This document shows, piece after piece, positions 53,277-63,812 of a stretch of 64,000 bases of DNA. This DNA comes from Petaurus breviceps papuanus (taxonomy: Eukaryota > Chordata > Mammalia > Diprotodontia > Petauridae), in assembly GCA_028583685.1 (NCBI GenBank), contig JAMXIF010001164.1, positions 7,648,303 through 7,712,302 on the forward strand. Direction: 5' to 3'. The notes under the pieces were generated by a model, which was not told the DNA's origin, made no database searches, and was given only the letters and a program-made list of their open reading frames with translations. How positions within the stretch are numbered: position 1 is the first letter of the stretch; each line of letters starts with the position of its first letter. The translations under genes were made by a program, and so were the position numbers.

Positions 53277-56131
53277 GTCTGCAATCATAGTGATAACAAT
53301 CCTGTTAAGGGTCTTTTTCACCAGTGCATTTGTTTGCATTGATTGAAAGTGCCTTGTAAGAGGAAAGAGCTGTCTAAAGCATTTTTCTGAGCTGAAAATA
53401 CAGCTTCATAGAAAACACCCTAACAAATATGAAGTGACAACCATGGTATTGAGCCCTCTTTCATGGGATCATTCAATAGCATCATTATGACCTGAGATAG
53501 GAATTCAGGGCTGATTCTCTTCAGCAAGACAGGCTTGTGCTGATGAAACTTGGAAAATAGACTTTTGACATGGGTGAGTAAGAGTCACAGTTTTATCCTT
53601 GGTCTCAATTTGAAAACTTCACTGTATTCTTCTATACATCTCCAGAGATTTCACAGATCTATTGGTAAGTAATGAAGATCATGAAATGCCAATGATCCTT
53701 TAAAAAAAAAAGCTTATGTGGTTGAATACACACCTTACCTGTGTCTCAGGATTCTTGTCTTCCTTTAAGGTTCAATTCAGGTTTCTCTTTCTTGAAGAAG
53801 TTTCCTTTGATCCTCCCAGATGCCAGTGATCTTTCCCACCTCTATTTTCCTTGTAGTACATTTGTTTACATGTTGTCTCCTACCACATTCTTCTTTTGCA
53901 AGATTGTAGGTTCACTAAGGACAGGAACTATTTTATTAATGTCTTTATAGAATCCCTCATTTCATTCAAGACAGCTCAAGAACTTCTTCTACAGAAAACT
54001 TTTCCTGATCTACCAACTGTTAGTGCTGCCCCTCCTTAGTTTGTATGTAACAACTGGAAGCCCAATTTGTATTTATTTTGTATGTAGATATTTTCTCTTC
54101 TCCCCCTGCCTCCATTTATATCCCTTAGAATATAAGCTCCTCGAAGGTAAAGACTGATGAATTTTGTCTTTGTATCTCTAGCATGGTGCCTGGCACATAG
54201 TAATTACTTAGTAAATGTTTGATCCATTGATTGTTATTCACAGCATAAAACACAATGCTTTATATCTAGCAGAAGATTAATAAATGTCAGTTTAATTAAA
54301 TTATATAAATGATGTGATGCATTTACTAAGGGCTCAGTAGATATTTTCTGGCTTTAGTTAATAAATGTGTTTATGAAATTTTTGCCATTTTTTTCCATTT
54401 CTTATACTGCATACAAAGTTCAGATGATGGTATTACAGCCATGTCTACATGGCCTAATAAATGATTTGTTAATTATCTGGCCAATGGAGTCAACTAGCAC
54501 TAAAGTATCAGGCTCTTAGCAGATTTTAGTGACTTTGGTTCTGGGTTCACTGGTCCATAGAACTAGGCCTGATTATGCCTACCTCCATAGGTCTTCCCTG
54601 GGAGGAATAAAGGAACAAAAAGTTCCTTAAAGGGAGATAATTATGACTAGTTGCACCTTCCAAAGAGCAGAAGGCTCCTATTCTTATTTTAAATAAGAAA
54701 TCATAGGGAGAATAGAAGCTCTCTATCAGATCATAATTAGTATTCTTTCTATGGGAGAGAGCCAGCTGTTGTCAAATGGACAAGGGTGTGAATTAACTTT
54801 ATAGTACTTACCATTTTAGTAAGTCATAGCACAGCAGTAAAAATGGAAATGATCAACTCTTTGAACCCCAATTGTGTTGTTAGTAAATGTAAATATAATG
54901 GTAAACAATTTGCATGCTTTGGAGGCTAATACAAATTCTGGAACTCTCTTAGGGTGTTATAAAAAGTTTATTATTACATCTTGCTTTTACTTACAAATCA
55001 CTCCTTAGTGACTCCACCCTACAAAAGACACCCTTAATATTCTCCCTTAAAAAAATCTTCTGCTTAAGTAAAACTGACTGTTAGACCAAGTTTGACTGTC
55101 AGTTAGTCCTATTTTGCATCCAAAGTTCACCATTTCTTTACCAAGGGGAAGGAAGTGTTTTCTAACTAATCAGTTGTTTGCAACCAATTCCAAAATAGTT
55201 TTTACATACACACAGAGTATATGAAATTGACTTAGCTATTTGGAGTTTTGATGCTGAGCAATGATTAATCTAATACGATGTCAAGAAGGCTGAAATATCC
55301 AGACCGCCTTCTGTCTGCTAATTTCAGTTATTTTAATGTATGAATTAAATTAACCATTCTGCATGGTGTGGTCCTACCAGGAAATCTATTGACTTTTATT
55401 GATAAATGCTTCAGTGATTGACCAGAATCAGGGATTTAAATGCTAACTTACAGTGGCGAAGGAGCAAGAAGTCTTATTAATGGTGTATTTGATTATTGTT
55501 TTGTGTATTACTTTATATAAAAGACTGGAGTAGGAGAAGCACTTTTTTTTGGTAAATCTTGCTTGTTGTGTAAGATGCTTCTTTCAGAGGAAAATTCCTG
55601 CTCACTGATAAGATCCTCAGAAGGGAGCTTGGAATGTAATTTAAATGGTAATGTGAGGTGGAATTCTCAGTGGAGGGTTTTGCTTCCATCTTTTTGTCTG
55701 ATCACAAAGATCTGGGCAAACATTTCTAGAGTCTTAATGTCTCCTGGCTCTGGATGATGATACTACCCAGAAGCATGTCAGAAGGCACATCTGCAAATGC
55801 TTCTTTATGTTTATTTCAGTATTCTTTAATGTAGCCTGAAATCCATACTGTTGATTTCATGTGTAGTCCAGGCAAAGGTTTTTGTGTCCTTGGTACATGA
55901 AGGGCATTCCAGATTAAAAAGCAGAACATCCAAAGCAATTGATGTTTGAAAGGCTTCCTAGCCTCTGGATTATTACAGTAGTGCATCCTGCTTTCCTTCT
56001 TAAACTACTGAGAAGAGTACCACATCAGCTCTCATCTAAATAAGTACATTAATTCTTATTAGCCTCCTTGCTATATTTCTTTGACAAAGTATGCTTCTCT
56101 CAGAATTTTTCATGTTGTATTTCTCCTTTAG
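53277..56131 (+). other. FRMPD2: FRMPD2 intron with two L2 ends and otherwise unassigned sequence
   Basis: L2 fragments occupy about 53730-54235. From about 54240 to 56130 I see no clear repeat or exon. The stretch is AT-rich with a few short open frames of chance length, for example 55563-55757, which has no recognisable motif. Confidence 0.7.
53730..54235 (+). mobile_element. Two consecutive L2 3' ends
   Basis: First copy to about 53955 (GTTCACTAAGGACAGGAACT). Second from about 53955 (CTACAGAAAACTTTTCCTGA) to 54235 (ATAAGCTCCTCGAAGGTAAA, GGTGCCTGGCACATAGTAAT). Confidence 0.82.
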
Positions 56132-56314
56132 CCTCTTCAACTGAGTGAGCCATTGCTTTCCATTTTGCTAATGATGTGTGAAAATCTGCCTCAGAAACGT
56201 GCTTCCCTTGCACTCATCTGGGAGGCTTGCTGTGTCCATCAGAAAGAAGCTGTATCTCTGACACATCTCCACGTAAAGAGATTGGTCAGCCTAGTTCTGG
56301 AGAGCATAATGGAG
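56132..56314 (+). CDS. FRMPD2: FRMPD2 exon: C-terminal part of KIND domain
   Basis: A 183-bp exon (61 codons, phase 0 on both sides) follows a good polypyrimidine tract ending CTCCTTTAG and precedes GTTTGT. It encodes [21 protein letters not shown] and continues to [14 protein letters not shown]. This follows directly from PPNQ of the previous exon, as in human FRMPD2. The LQL-EPL-SILL-MCE core and the LVxLVL helix are conserved. It ends the KIND fold. Confidence 0.95.
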
Positions 56315-56439
56315 GTTTGTATTCAGCCTTGGGGAACCCCACATTCCTGGAATGGCCAATCATCATTGGAGCTTGTTTATATAAAAGAAGATACTTAATA
56401 AAATGTCAGTCCCTGGTGACAGGATATCAGAGTGAGATT

Positions 56440-56555
56440 ATATCATACAATCCCTCATTTGACAGATTAGGCAACTGAGGTTTAGAAGGCGAAGTGTTCC
56501 ATCTATGGTCACACAGCAAATTAGTGTCAGAAGCACTACTTTACTAGAACTCCTG
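56440..56555 (-). repeat. MIR fragment
   Basis: ATTTGACAGATTAGGCAACT, GGTCACACAGCAAATTAGTG. Confidence 0.6.
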
Positions 56556-56569
56556 TTGATTATTGGGAC

Positions 56570-57500
56570 AAAGTCTTTAGTGTTGGAGTCTCTGCTGGCC
56601 TAGTGTTATTAAATAAATATATTCTTCAATGACTCAGAAAAAGGCAGATATGACATGCTTAGCAAATTTTCAGATGATAAAAAGTTAGGAGGGAAAGCTA
56701 ACACGTTGCATGCCAATTCAGAATCCAAATGATCTTGACAGTCTGGAAAGTTGATTTTAAAAAGATGAAATTTAATAAGGATAAATGAAACAGCTTATAT
56801 TTAGGTTAAAAAAAACCCAACTTCACAAGTACATGATGGGCGAGGTGTGGCTAGTTAGCAGTTCATCTGAAAAAGATTGGAGGGGGTTAGTGGAATTCCT
56901 CTCTGAAATGAATCAACAATGTGCTATGGTAGCTGAGAAAGCACAAGTTGGCTTTCAGCTACATTAAAAGAGGCAGAGTGTCTGGGACTAGGAGGTAATG
57001 GTGCTATTGAGCTCTACTCTAGTCTGACTACATCTAGAGTATCATGTACAGTTGTGAGTGCCACATTTTAGTGAGGACATTGGTAAGCTGGGGTGTGTGG
57101 ATAAGAGGGTGTCCAAAGTAATGAGAGTATCACAGAGCTTGCCATATGGGGACCTGTTGAGGGATCTCGGGATGTTTAGCCCATGGAAGGTTAGTTTTAG
57201 TGAGGACAATGATTGTTGTCTTAATGCAGTTGAAGGAGTATAATGTGAAAAAGGGACCATTTTGTTTTGTTTGACTCTAGAGGAGATAGGTGAAAGACCA
57301 GTAGGTAGAAATTACAAAGAGGCAGGTTTAGGTTGGATATGAGGAAAGACTTTCAAACAGTTAGAAGAACCCAAAGTGGAATGGGCTGCCTCACTAAGAA
57401 GCATGCTCCCCCTCTCTGCATATCTTCAAACAAAGGATTGATACGGAAGAGAGGGTTCTTATTTAGGGATGAATTGATTTGGAATAGGAATTCATCTTCC
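56570..57500 (+). mobile_element. CR1/L3 LINE 3' part
   Basis: TCAGATGATAAAAAGTTAGG, GTATCATGTACAGTTGTGAG, GGGATGTTTAGCCCATGGAA, GGTTTAGGTTGGATATGAGG and GAATGGGCTGCCTCACTAAG are in CR1 3' order. Decayed. Confidence 0.78.
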
Positions 57501-57559
57501 TCAACTCCATTTCACCTTCCTATTAGCACAGATTTTAAAAAAGTTTTATACACCACATG

Positions 57560-57740
57560 GCATATAAAGACCTAGGAAGAGACATGGGTTCAAATCCAAT
57601 CTAAGATACTATACATAAGACCCTTGGCAAGTCATCTTTGTGAACTCATCACGTGGATTACTCATCTATAAAATAATGACATTGGCCTCAGTAACCTCTA
57701 ATGTACTTTCCAGCTTCAAATCTATGATTCTGGAGTGTCT
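57560..57740 (+). repeat. THER1-type SINE
   Basis: GAGACATGGGTTCAAATCCA, TTGGCAAGTCATCTTTGTGA, CATCTATAAAATAATGACAT, CCAGCTTCAAATCTATGATT. Confidence 0.75.
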
Positions 57741-58249
57741 TGTTTGTACATTTAGATGCGTTCCCATTAATTGCCTCTCCTCCCCATCGAACAATGCAGC
57801 AAAGAAAAACATTTGGGCAAAAGCAACCAGTATGGTAATTGTTTCTGATGATGTAATCCTATTTTCCACATCCACTGTCCCCTGCTTCTCTACTGAGAGC
57901 AAGGAGGCACAGTAAGTTTTTTTATCAGAGGCTCCTAAATATTGCAGTTCTTATTTCCAGAGTACTTAATTCTCTATCAAAGAGAAGAAATACTTCATTC
58001 TCTATTGAAATGATTTTACTTCTGGGATTGAATTTATCTACTGTTTAATATTTACACAGCAGCACTTGTGGGCTAGAAGAAGTAGAGTTTATTAAATTTA
58101 GTATCTGCTTTCTTTAGTTAGCAATGAAGTATAGCCTGGATCAAGAGAAGAGGAAAACTTGGAATGTGCAGTGATGCTCCCTGGACTCCCTGTTGCACAC
58201 TCAGTACTCTCTCAGACCCAGAATTATGTGAATTTGGGTTGGTCAGAAT

Positions 58250-58438
58250 CTTAGGATCTAAGATTTAGAACAGGAAAGGTCTCTAGAGGTCATCAAACTC
58301 AACCCCTTAATTTTAAAGATGAGGAAATTAGGCCGAGGGAGGGTAGTTACATAACTAGTAAGTGACTGGGTAGGATTCAAACTCAGGTCTTCCTGGCTCC
58401 AAGTCCAGCACTCTCTTCACCACACCACGATATGCCTC
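58250..58438 (-). repeat. MIR-type SINE
   Basis: ATCTAAGATTTAGAACAGG, TAAAGATGAGGAAATTAGGC, ATTCAAACTCAGGTCTTCCT, AGCACTCTCTTCACCACACC. Confidence 0.83.
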
Positions 58439-58619
58439 ATACACATGACATGCATCATATAAAAATTCCTAAATGACCATATTTACTTGGTATACACATA
58501 TGACCTCTTGAACACATTTTCAGAGGGCTAAGAAATAGCCAAGGTTTTCCCCAGGAGCAAAGAGAATCTCTCCATCTGTTTCACAAAATTTCAGGAAGAA
58601 TAGCTCCATACAAAAATGG

Positions 58620-58796
58620 CTCTTTCCCCACCTATGCCTCTTGGATCCCTTGGCCCTTTTAAAGACTCAGACATCTTCTCTACAAGCTCTTCATTCTACC
58701 CCCTTGTTAGTGTTCCATCTCACTGAAATGTCTTTGTATTTATTTGGTGTGAACTTTGCATTTACTTTTCTGCATACATGTTGCTTTCCCCCAGAG
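58620..58796 (+). mobile_element. L2 fragment, left part of composite copy 1
   Basis: CTTGGATCCCTTGGCCCTTT, ACCCCCTTGTTAGTGTTCCA, TTTGGTGTGAACTTTGCATT and a CCCCCAGAG junction, identical in structure to 60880-61067. Confidence 0.75.
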
Positions 58797-58930
58797 CAGG
58801 GGTTCTTAACCTTCACTGTGTGATGGACCCCTTTGGCAATCTAGTGTAGCTTATGGCCCTTTCTCAGAATAATGTTTTTAAATGCATAAAAGAAAATACA
58901 TAGGAGTATAAAGGAAACCAATACAGTCTT
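58797..58930. mobile_element. hAT MITE (GTTCTTAACCT type), truncated at the right
   Basis: CAGGGGTTCTTAACCTTCAC terminal repeat, TGATGGACCCCTTTGGCAAT, CAGAATAATGTTTTTAAATG, AAAGGAAACCAATAC. The right inverted end is absent. Confidence 0.82.
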
Positions 58931-59059
58931 TTACTCCGTTCTCAAAGTGGGGGTTCTCAGATCTCACTCTCCAGAGATGTATAATTTTAGCAAATTCATT
59001 CTCTGATCTCCCAAGGTACCTTACCACTTATTCAATACTTACCCCAAATCAGAGATTAA

Positions 59060-59240
59060 AAAGTACTGACTCTAGAGTCATAGGACCTGGATTCAAATCC
59101 TACCTCTGGCACTTGTGACCTGTGTGACCTTGGTTAAGTTACTTAATCTCTCTGGTTCTCAATTTTCTCATTTGTAAAATATGGGAATTGAACTCAGTGG
59201 TCTCAGAGCTTCCTTTCTGTTCTAGATATATTCTATGATC
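59060..59240 (+). repeat. THER1-type SINE
   Basis: TAGAGTCATAGGACCTGGAT, CTGTGTGACCTTGGTTAAGT, TTTGTAAAATATGGGAATTG, TTTCTGTTCTAGATATATTC. Confidence 0.82.
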
Positions 59241-59369
59241 TCATGATGTATGGTGAGAAACTGTTTGGGAGGATGTCCCCAACTTTTGAAGTTGATGTTA
59301 AGGGGGGCAGTTAACACACTCCTACACCACAATGTGGGTTCTTGGTGCCATTTGTTGAGACAAACTCAT

Positions 59370-59620
59370 GGAACCGCAGAATTTCAGAATCCTAGAATTG
59401 AAAAGTATCTTAGATGTCATCAAGTCCAACCTGAACCCAAAGTCTGTAGTGGAAAAATGGCTGGATTTGAAGTCAGAGATGGGTTCATAGCCTAGCTGTT
59501 ACTGTGTGAGCTTGGACAAATCACTTAACCTCTTCAAGACTTGGGGTTTTTACCTGTAAAATGAAGTACTGGATACCCACTGAATTAATTTTCAACTCTA
59601 ACCCTATGATTTTTGATTAG
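59370..59620. repeat. MIR-type fragments in opposite orientations
   Basis: 59375-59440: minus (CAGAATCCTAGAATTGAAAA, CATCAAGTCCAACCTGAA). 59445-59620: plus (GGCTGGATTTGAAGTCAGAG, GAGCTTGGACAAATCACTTA, CCTGTAAAATGAAGTACTGG). Confidence 0.7.
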
Positions 59621-60370
59621 TAGTCATCTGGGTTCTGCTAGGTTGGAGGGACCTTAGGTGTGAGCCAGTGTGGAAGTTCTTAAGTTATTTTTTCTTCCAT
59701 TGGCTTACAGCAACTGGGAACTAGGCTGTGGCTGCCCCAGGATAATTCTTAGGGATTAGAGAAATTGCAGTAGGAGCTGAGAAATATGAAGAAAAGATTT
59801 TGTGAACCCTCGCTGCCCCCTCCCCCTTAGTTTCTTATATCTTCCTGGCCTCCAAAGGGAGAAAGTAGACTCCTTAATTGAAATAAAGTAATACAAAATC
59901 ATTGAGTGTATCGACATGTCCCACGATGAATAGTTCTATGACCTATGGCATTTTATTTATGAAACTGTAAAATATACTCTGACTTCCTGGGATCTCTGCT
60001 CAGGCATCACTCAATGCTTATTTCAGTTTAGACTAGAAATGAAGAGCATGACATATGGAACTCACTGGACTCTCCATCAGTTATTTAATCTGTTTCTAAT
60101 AAGTCAAACTAAGTATCAAGAACCAAGAGACAAGGTTGATTACAAATGTAATTCCTCTTCTATAAGGAATACATTAGTGATAATTACCTGGAAGACTTGT
60201 GTATTTTTAAACCATTTTGGTTTAAGAAGTCAGGCGAGCAAACCTTGCTAAAGGCATTAATTGTTCTGCCCTTAATGCAAGAAACAGAGAAACTTGCACA
60301 AATTTAGTTTGACAGCTCAGGCTACAGTCTCTGGACTGTGAACATTAATTTGCAATGCAATTGATCCTAG

Positions 60371-60497
60371 ATGGAGCAGATTGTTGTTGAAGAAAGCAAA
60401 TTTGTGCAGCAGAATAGAAGTTATGTGATAAGGAGGAGACTACACCAGAAACAAGATGAATTCTCACTGCTGTCCACCCAGAAGACCCTGGATCCAG
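60371..60497 (+). CDS. FRMPD2: FRMPD2 exon: end of KIND domain and start of linker
   Basis: A 127-bp exon enters in phase 0 after GATCCTAG and leaves in phase 1 at GTAGAT. It encodes MEQIVVEESKFVQQNRSYVIRRRL and then a variable linker ending KTLDP. The VVEES-x-x-VQQNRSY motif matches the human protein closely. The leading ATG is an internal methionine (valine in human), not a start. Loss or skipping of this exon would shift the frame because 127 is not a multiple of three. Confidence 0.94.
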
Positions 60498-60869
60498 GTA
60501 GATTTTTGATCGTTTTTTACGTCAAAGCATCATATTGCTTCTATTTCCATTTCCTATCAACAATGTGTAAAAGTCAGTGTCACTCTTTTGATACTAAAGA
60601 AACACATAAATGCATGTGTGTATTTCTTTGGGGTCATTTATAGATACAGGTCAGTTTGCAGATTGTCTGACCTTTCCACCAATGAATTGGGGAATAGGAG
60701 CTCCTCAAGCACTGAGAAAAACTGGATTCAGAACAATACATTAATTTGAAATGCTTTTTTTTTTTTAAATTTAAAAGACTGAGTACAAAACAAGTCACCT
60801 TCAGACAAATTCACCTCTTATCTCCTGCCAGTCCTTTACATCCTGTGCTCTGTGTCTGTCTCCCTTGCC

Positions 60870-61067
60870 TGGCATGCCCTCCTTTCTCACCTTTGCCCCT
60901 TGGATCCTCTGGCTCCATTAAAGACTCAACTTATGGGCCTCCTCCTACACAAACCCTTCACTGATTCCACCCCCTTGTTAGTGCCCCTTCTCACTGAAGC
61001 TCCTTCATAATTGTTTGGTGTGAACTTTACATTTACTTTTCTGCATACGTGTTGCTTTCCCTTAGAG
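60870..61067 (+). mobile_element. L2 fragment, left part of composite copy 2
   Basis: CTTGGATCCTCTGGCTCCAT, ACCCCCTTGTTAGTGCCCCT, TTTGGTGTGAACTTTACATT, CTTAGAG junction. L2 resumes after the MITE (ATGATGTAATTTCCTTGAAG, about 61271-61345). Confidence 0.78.
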
Positions 61068-61262
61068 CATGGGTTCCTAATCTTTACTTTGTGATGAACC
61101 CCTTCGGCTTTTTGGTGTAGCTTGTGGACCCCTTCTCAGAATAATTTCTTGAAATGTGCAAAATAAAATAAATAGGAGTCTAAAGGAAACCAATGATATT
61201 GAAATACATTATTTCAATAGGTTTAAAAACCAAGGTCACGAACCCTGGGTTAAGAACACCTA
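61068..61262. mobile_element. hAT MITE (GTTCTTAACCT type), both ends present
   Basis: 195 bp with ends CATGGGTTCCTAATC and, at the right, GGGTTAAGAACACCTA (inverted). Degenerate 8-bp flanks CCTTAGAG / TCTTAGTA fit a hAT insertion into L2. Confidence 0.8.
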
Positions 61263-61347
61263 TCTTAGTATGATGTAATTTCCTTGAAGGAAGTGGCTAT
61301 TTTGTCTCTCTAAAAAGTACATAGTTGGTACTTTATAAATGCTTGTG

Positions 61348-61394
61348 AAAGGGAAGGAAGGAAGGAAGGGAAGGAGGAAGGAAGGAAAGAAAGT
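61348..61394. repeat. (GGAA)n short microsatellite
   Basis: GGAAGGAAGGAAGGGAAGGA and variants, 45 bp. Confidence 0.93.
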
Positions 61395-61496
61395 CTCACT
61401 TTTATGTGAACAACTCAAAGTTCTATATATGCAGTTTTAGGCAGTGTGACTGATAAGAGGTCCTTCTCAGTTTGAGTTGAAGTTTTTCAGGTATTA

Positions 61497-61733
61497 GGAC
61501 AACTAGCTGGCCCAGTGGATAGATAGGCTAGGTGTCATTCCTGTAGTCAGGAAGACCTGAATTTAAATCCAGCCTCAGACATGAACTAATTGTGTGACCC
61601 TGGATAAGTCACTTAATGCTGTTTGCCTCACTTTCCTCATCTGTAAAATGAGCTGGAGAAGGAAATGGAAAACCAAGAAAACCCCAAGTGGGATCATAAA
61701 GAGTCAGATAAAACTGAGAAATGACTGAACAAC
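61497..61733 (+). repeat. Mar1-type CORE-SINE
   Basis: GGACAACTAGCTGGCCCAGT head, GTGACCCTGGATAAGTCACT, GAGCTGGAGAAGGAAATGG hinge, AGAGTCAGATAAAACTGAG tail. Confidence 0.9.
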
Positions 61734-62375
61734 TTTTCTGGTATTACCTAGTGATCAGTCTTCCAGTAATGATTTCCCAGCTTTGCAAGGTTAGTCCTCA
61801 GGCAACAGTTCTATGACCATGATGAGGCCCATGCTCAAAGTTTTTTCAAATCCGTAGGACCTTCTAGAGGTTGTCATTTCCTGGCATAGTCTGCAAAACC
61901 TCAGAGTTCATTCTATGCCATAAGGACCCATAGGAGCATGTTAGTGGAGGGTCAATGAGTTATAAGGAGAAAAGAATTTATAGCTTTTGTTGCAGCCAGA
62001 TGTAGTGGCAATTTTACTGATTTAATTCCTTTTTCACTTAATGGTTTTCCATTTAATGAAAGTATTTTTAAAATGACCTTTACAGTCTTTTTGTTTGTGG
62101 CAAAGTTTCTTTTGGCACAGGAGTACTTCTCTAGCTCTCTTCCTTTTCTCCATTCCCCTTCTCCTCCTTTTCTATTTCTTTTCCTTTCCTTCCCCAATCT
62201 TAGAAAAATGAAAACCAGACATGATGTATTATTGCATTAAGGTAGATCCTCTTTATATTTTGTGATTTGGGCAAACTCACACTGACAATTTTCCACATAG
62301 TTGAGGCAAAGGGAATGTTTCAAAAATTTTAGGATAATGAAGGTCTATGCTTTTATGTTCTCATTGATGACATAG

Positions 62376-62504
62376 AATCCTCTCCACTGATGAGATACTG
62401 TCACTCAACAGAGAATGCCAGACATCTTTCAGGGGACTGCAGTGATCCAAATTGTGTTTCTGAGACAACATCCTTGATTCTGCCTAGTAGGGTCTGCATG
62501 AAAG
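62376..62504 (+). CDS. FRMPD2: FRMPD2 candidate linker exon
   Basis: This is an inference. After the phase-1 end of the previous exon, a 129-bp stretch bounded by ...GATGACATAG and a strong GTAAGT donor is open in the required frame. It enters and leaves in phase 1, giving about 43 residues (SSPLMRYCHSTENARHLSGD, then a stretch ending LPSRVCMK). From memory the human linker here is of similar length and also serine/threonine-rich, with a weak STE match. Alternative acceptors inside it (after CAACAG or TTTCAG) give shorter in-frame versions. Linker conservation is low, so transcript data are needed to fix it. Confidence 0.55.
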
Positions 62505-63570
62505 GTAAGTTCAGAAACTGAGCTGTGTGTGAACAAGGGCCATGGCTTTGGATTGTTATCCTTTGAAAGGAGGGCTTACTTGATTCACTGACGAATCAAA
62601 ACATCACTCACCCCCAAACCATTAACACAAAATAGTGAACAGTCCTCAGATTCCTGAGAAAAACAGCAGGCGATGGAGGTAATCTTTCAGAAACGGCTAT
62701 AAAATGCTAGATAAATGTGAGTTATTATTATTATTACCTGTTAGCTCCACACATTCAGCAGAGATTCAAACACTAGGGAGGACATCAGTTCTAAGAAATC
62801 AGGAGATAGGATTATTTATTCCCTTAATACAATTTGGAGCGCTGACAGTACCCACTAGATACTGGACAGAACCTGGACTGATTCATAGGACTGGTAGGGC
62901 CCCTGGGACCTCTGCCTCCTGTCTCCTTTAAATCAAGACCCTGTTCACAATTCACTTTATGCAGGCAGTCTTCCAAGACTATATGAATGAGGTGAGATCT
63001 CATACTTTCTTTAACTTTCTGTCCACTTCTGCTTTGGTATCAATTTCAGGTTTAACAAATGCATTTTTTCCCTATTTCAGAACCTACTGGAAGAGACAAC
63101 AAATGAATGAGAAAGGAAAACAAAAATATAAAGAAAAGCCTTAAAAGGGGAAGGGTCAATATTTTTAAATATGTTGTTGTTGATATCTCTATATCTTATA
63201 TCTGTTCCCTTCTCTCCACTCACGTGGCTATCACTCAAGTTAGGTTCTCATCTTATCCTGACTGTATTGTTATAATATCTTACAATTCTTCTTCTCCTTC
63301 TCCTCCTCTTCCTCCTCTTTTTCCTCCTCCTCCTTTCTCTTCTTTTTCCTCTTCTTCCTTCACCTCTTCTTCTTCCTCCTCCTCCTCACTTCCAAACTCT
63401 CCTCTCTCCAATCTATCTTCCGCACAGATGACAAAACAATCTACTTAAAACAGTTTTGATCATTTCACTCCCTTTCTCTAGAATCTTTAGTGGCTCATTA
63501 ATGCCTCTCAGATAAAATGTAAATTCCTTTGTTTGGCATTTAAAGACCTTCACAATTTGGCTTCATATTA
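62505..63570. other. Right-edge intronic sequence, no exon found
   Basis: Two acceptor-like sites (62963/62964 and 63080/63081) lead quickly to stops in the required phase and are not exons. A CTT/CCT-rich polypyrimidine tract spans about 63285-63415. Confidence 0.55.
63285..63415. repeat. (CTT/CCT)n polypyrimidine tract
   Basis: CTTCTTCTCCTTCTCCTCCT and variants over about 130 bp. It explains the proline/serine-rich frame at 63107-63448. Confidence 0.93.
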
Positions 63571-63574
63571 TTCT

Positions 63575-63812
63575 ACAAGGTGGTGCAATGGTAGGATACT
63601 GGGCCTGGAGTCAGGGAGACTTAAATTCAAATCTACTGTCAGACACTTGCTGTATTACCCTGGGTGAGTCATTTAACCTGTCTGCCTCAGTTTCTTCATT
63701 CATAAAATGGAGATTAATTGCACTTTCCTCTCAGGGTTATTGTGAGGATAAAATGAGATAAAACTTGTAAAGTGTTTTATAAACATATAAGTGCTATATA
63801 GCTATTTTATTA
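63575..63812 (+). repeat. MIR-type SINE, full length
   Basis: GGTGGTGCAATGGTAGGATA, GGCCTGGAGTCAGGGAGACT, TCAGGGTTATTGTGAGGATA, AAAGTGTTTTATAAACATAT. Confidence 0.87.

Larger units (their letters stand above)
56315..60370 (+). other. FRMPD2: FRMPD2 intron with CR1/L3, SINEs and one copy of an L2-hAT composite
   Basis: The intron contains a CR1/L3 piece (about 56570-57500), several MIR/THER1 copies and an L2-hAT composite (58620-58930). From about 59620 to 60370 I see only unassigned sequence. Confidence 0.75.
60498..62375 (+). other. FRMPD2: FRMPD2 intron with second L2-hAT composite and a Mar1-type SINE
   Basis: The intron holds the second copy of the L2-hAT composite (60870-61335), a GGAA tract (61348-61392) and a complete-looking Mar1-type SINE (61497-61733). 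About 61740-62340 is unassigned. Confidence 0.75.

Noticed and set aside
62964-62990. Possible 27-bp exon between TTTATGCAG and GTGAGATC
   Set aside because: In the required phase it ends in a stop codon and matches no FRMPD2 residue.
63081-63140. Possible exon after CCCTATTTCAG
   Set aside because: In the required phase a stop follows after a few codons.
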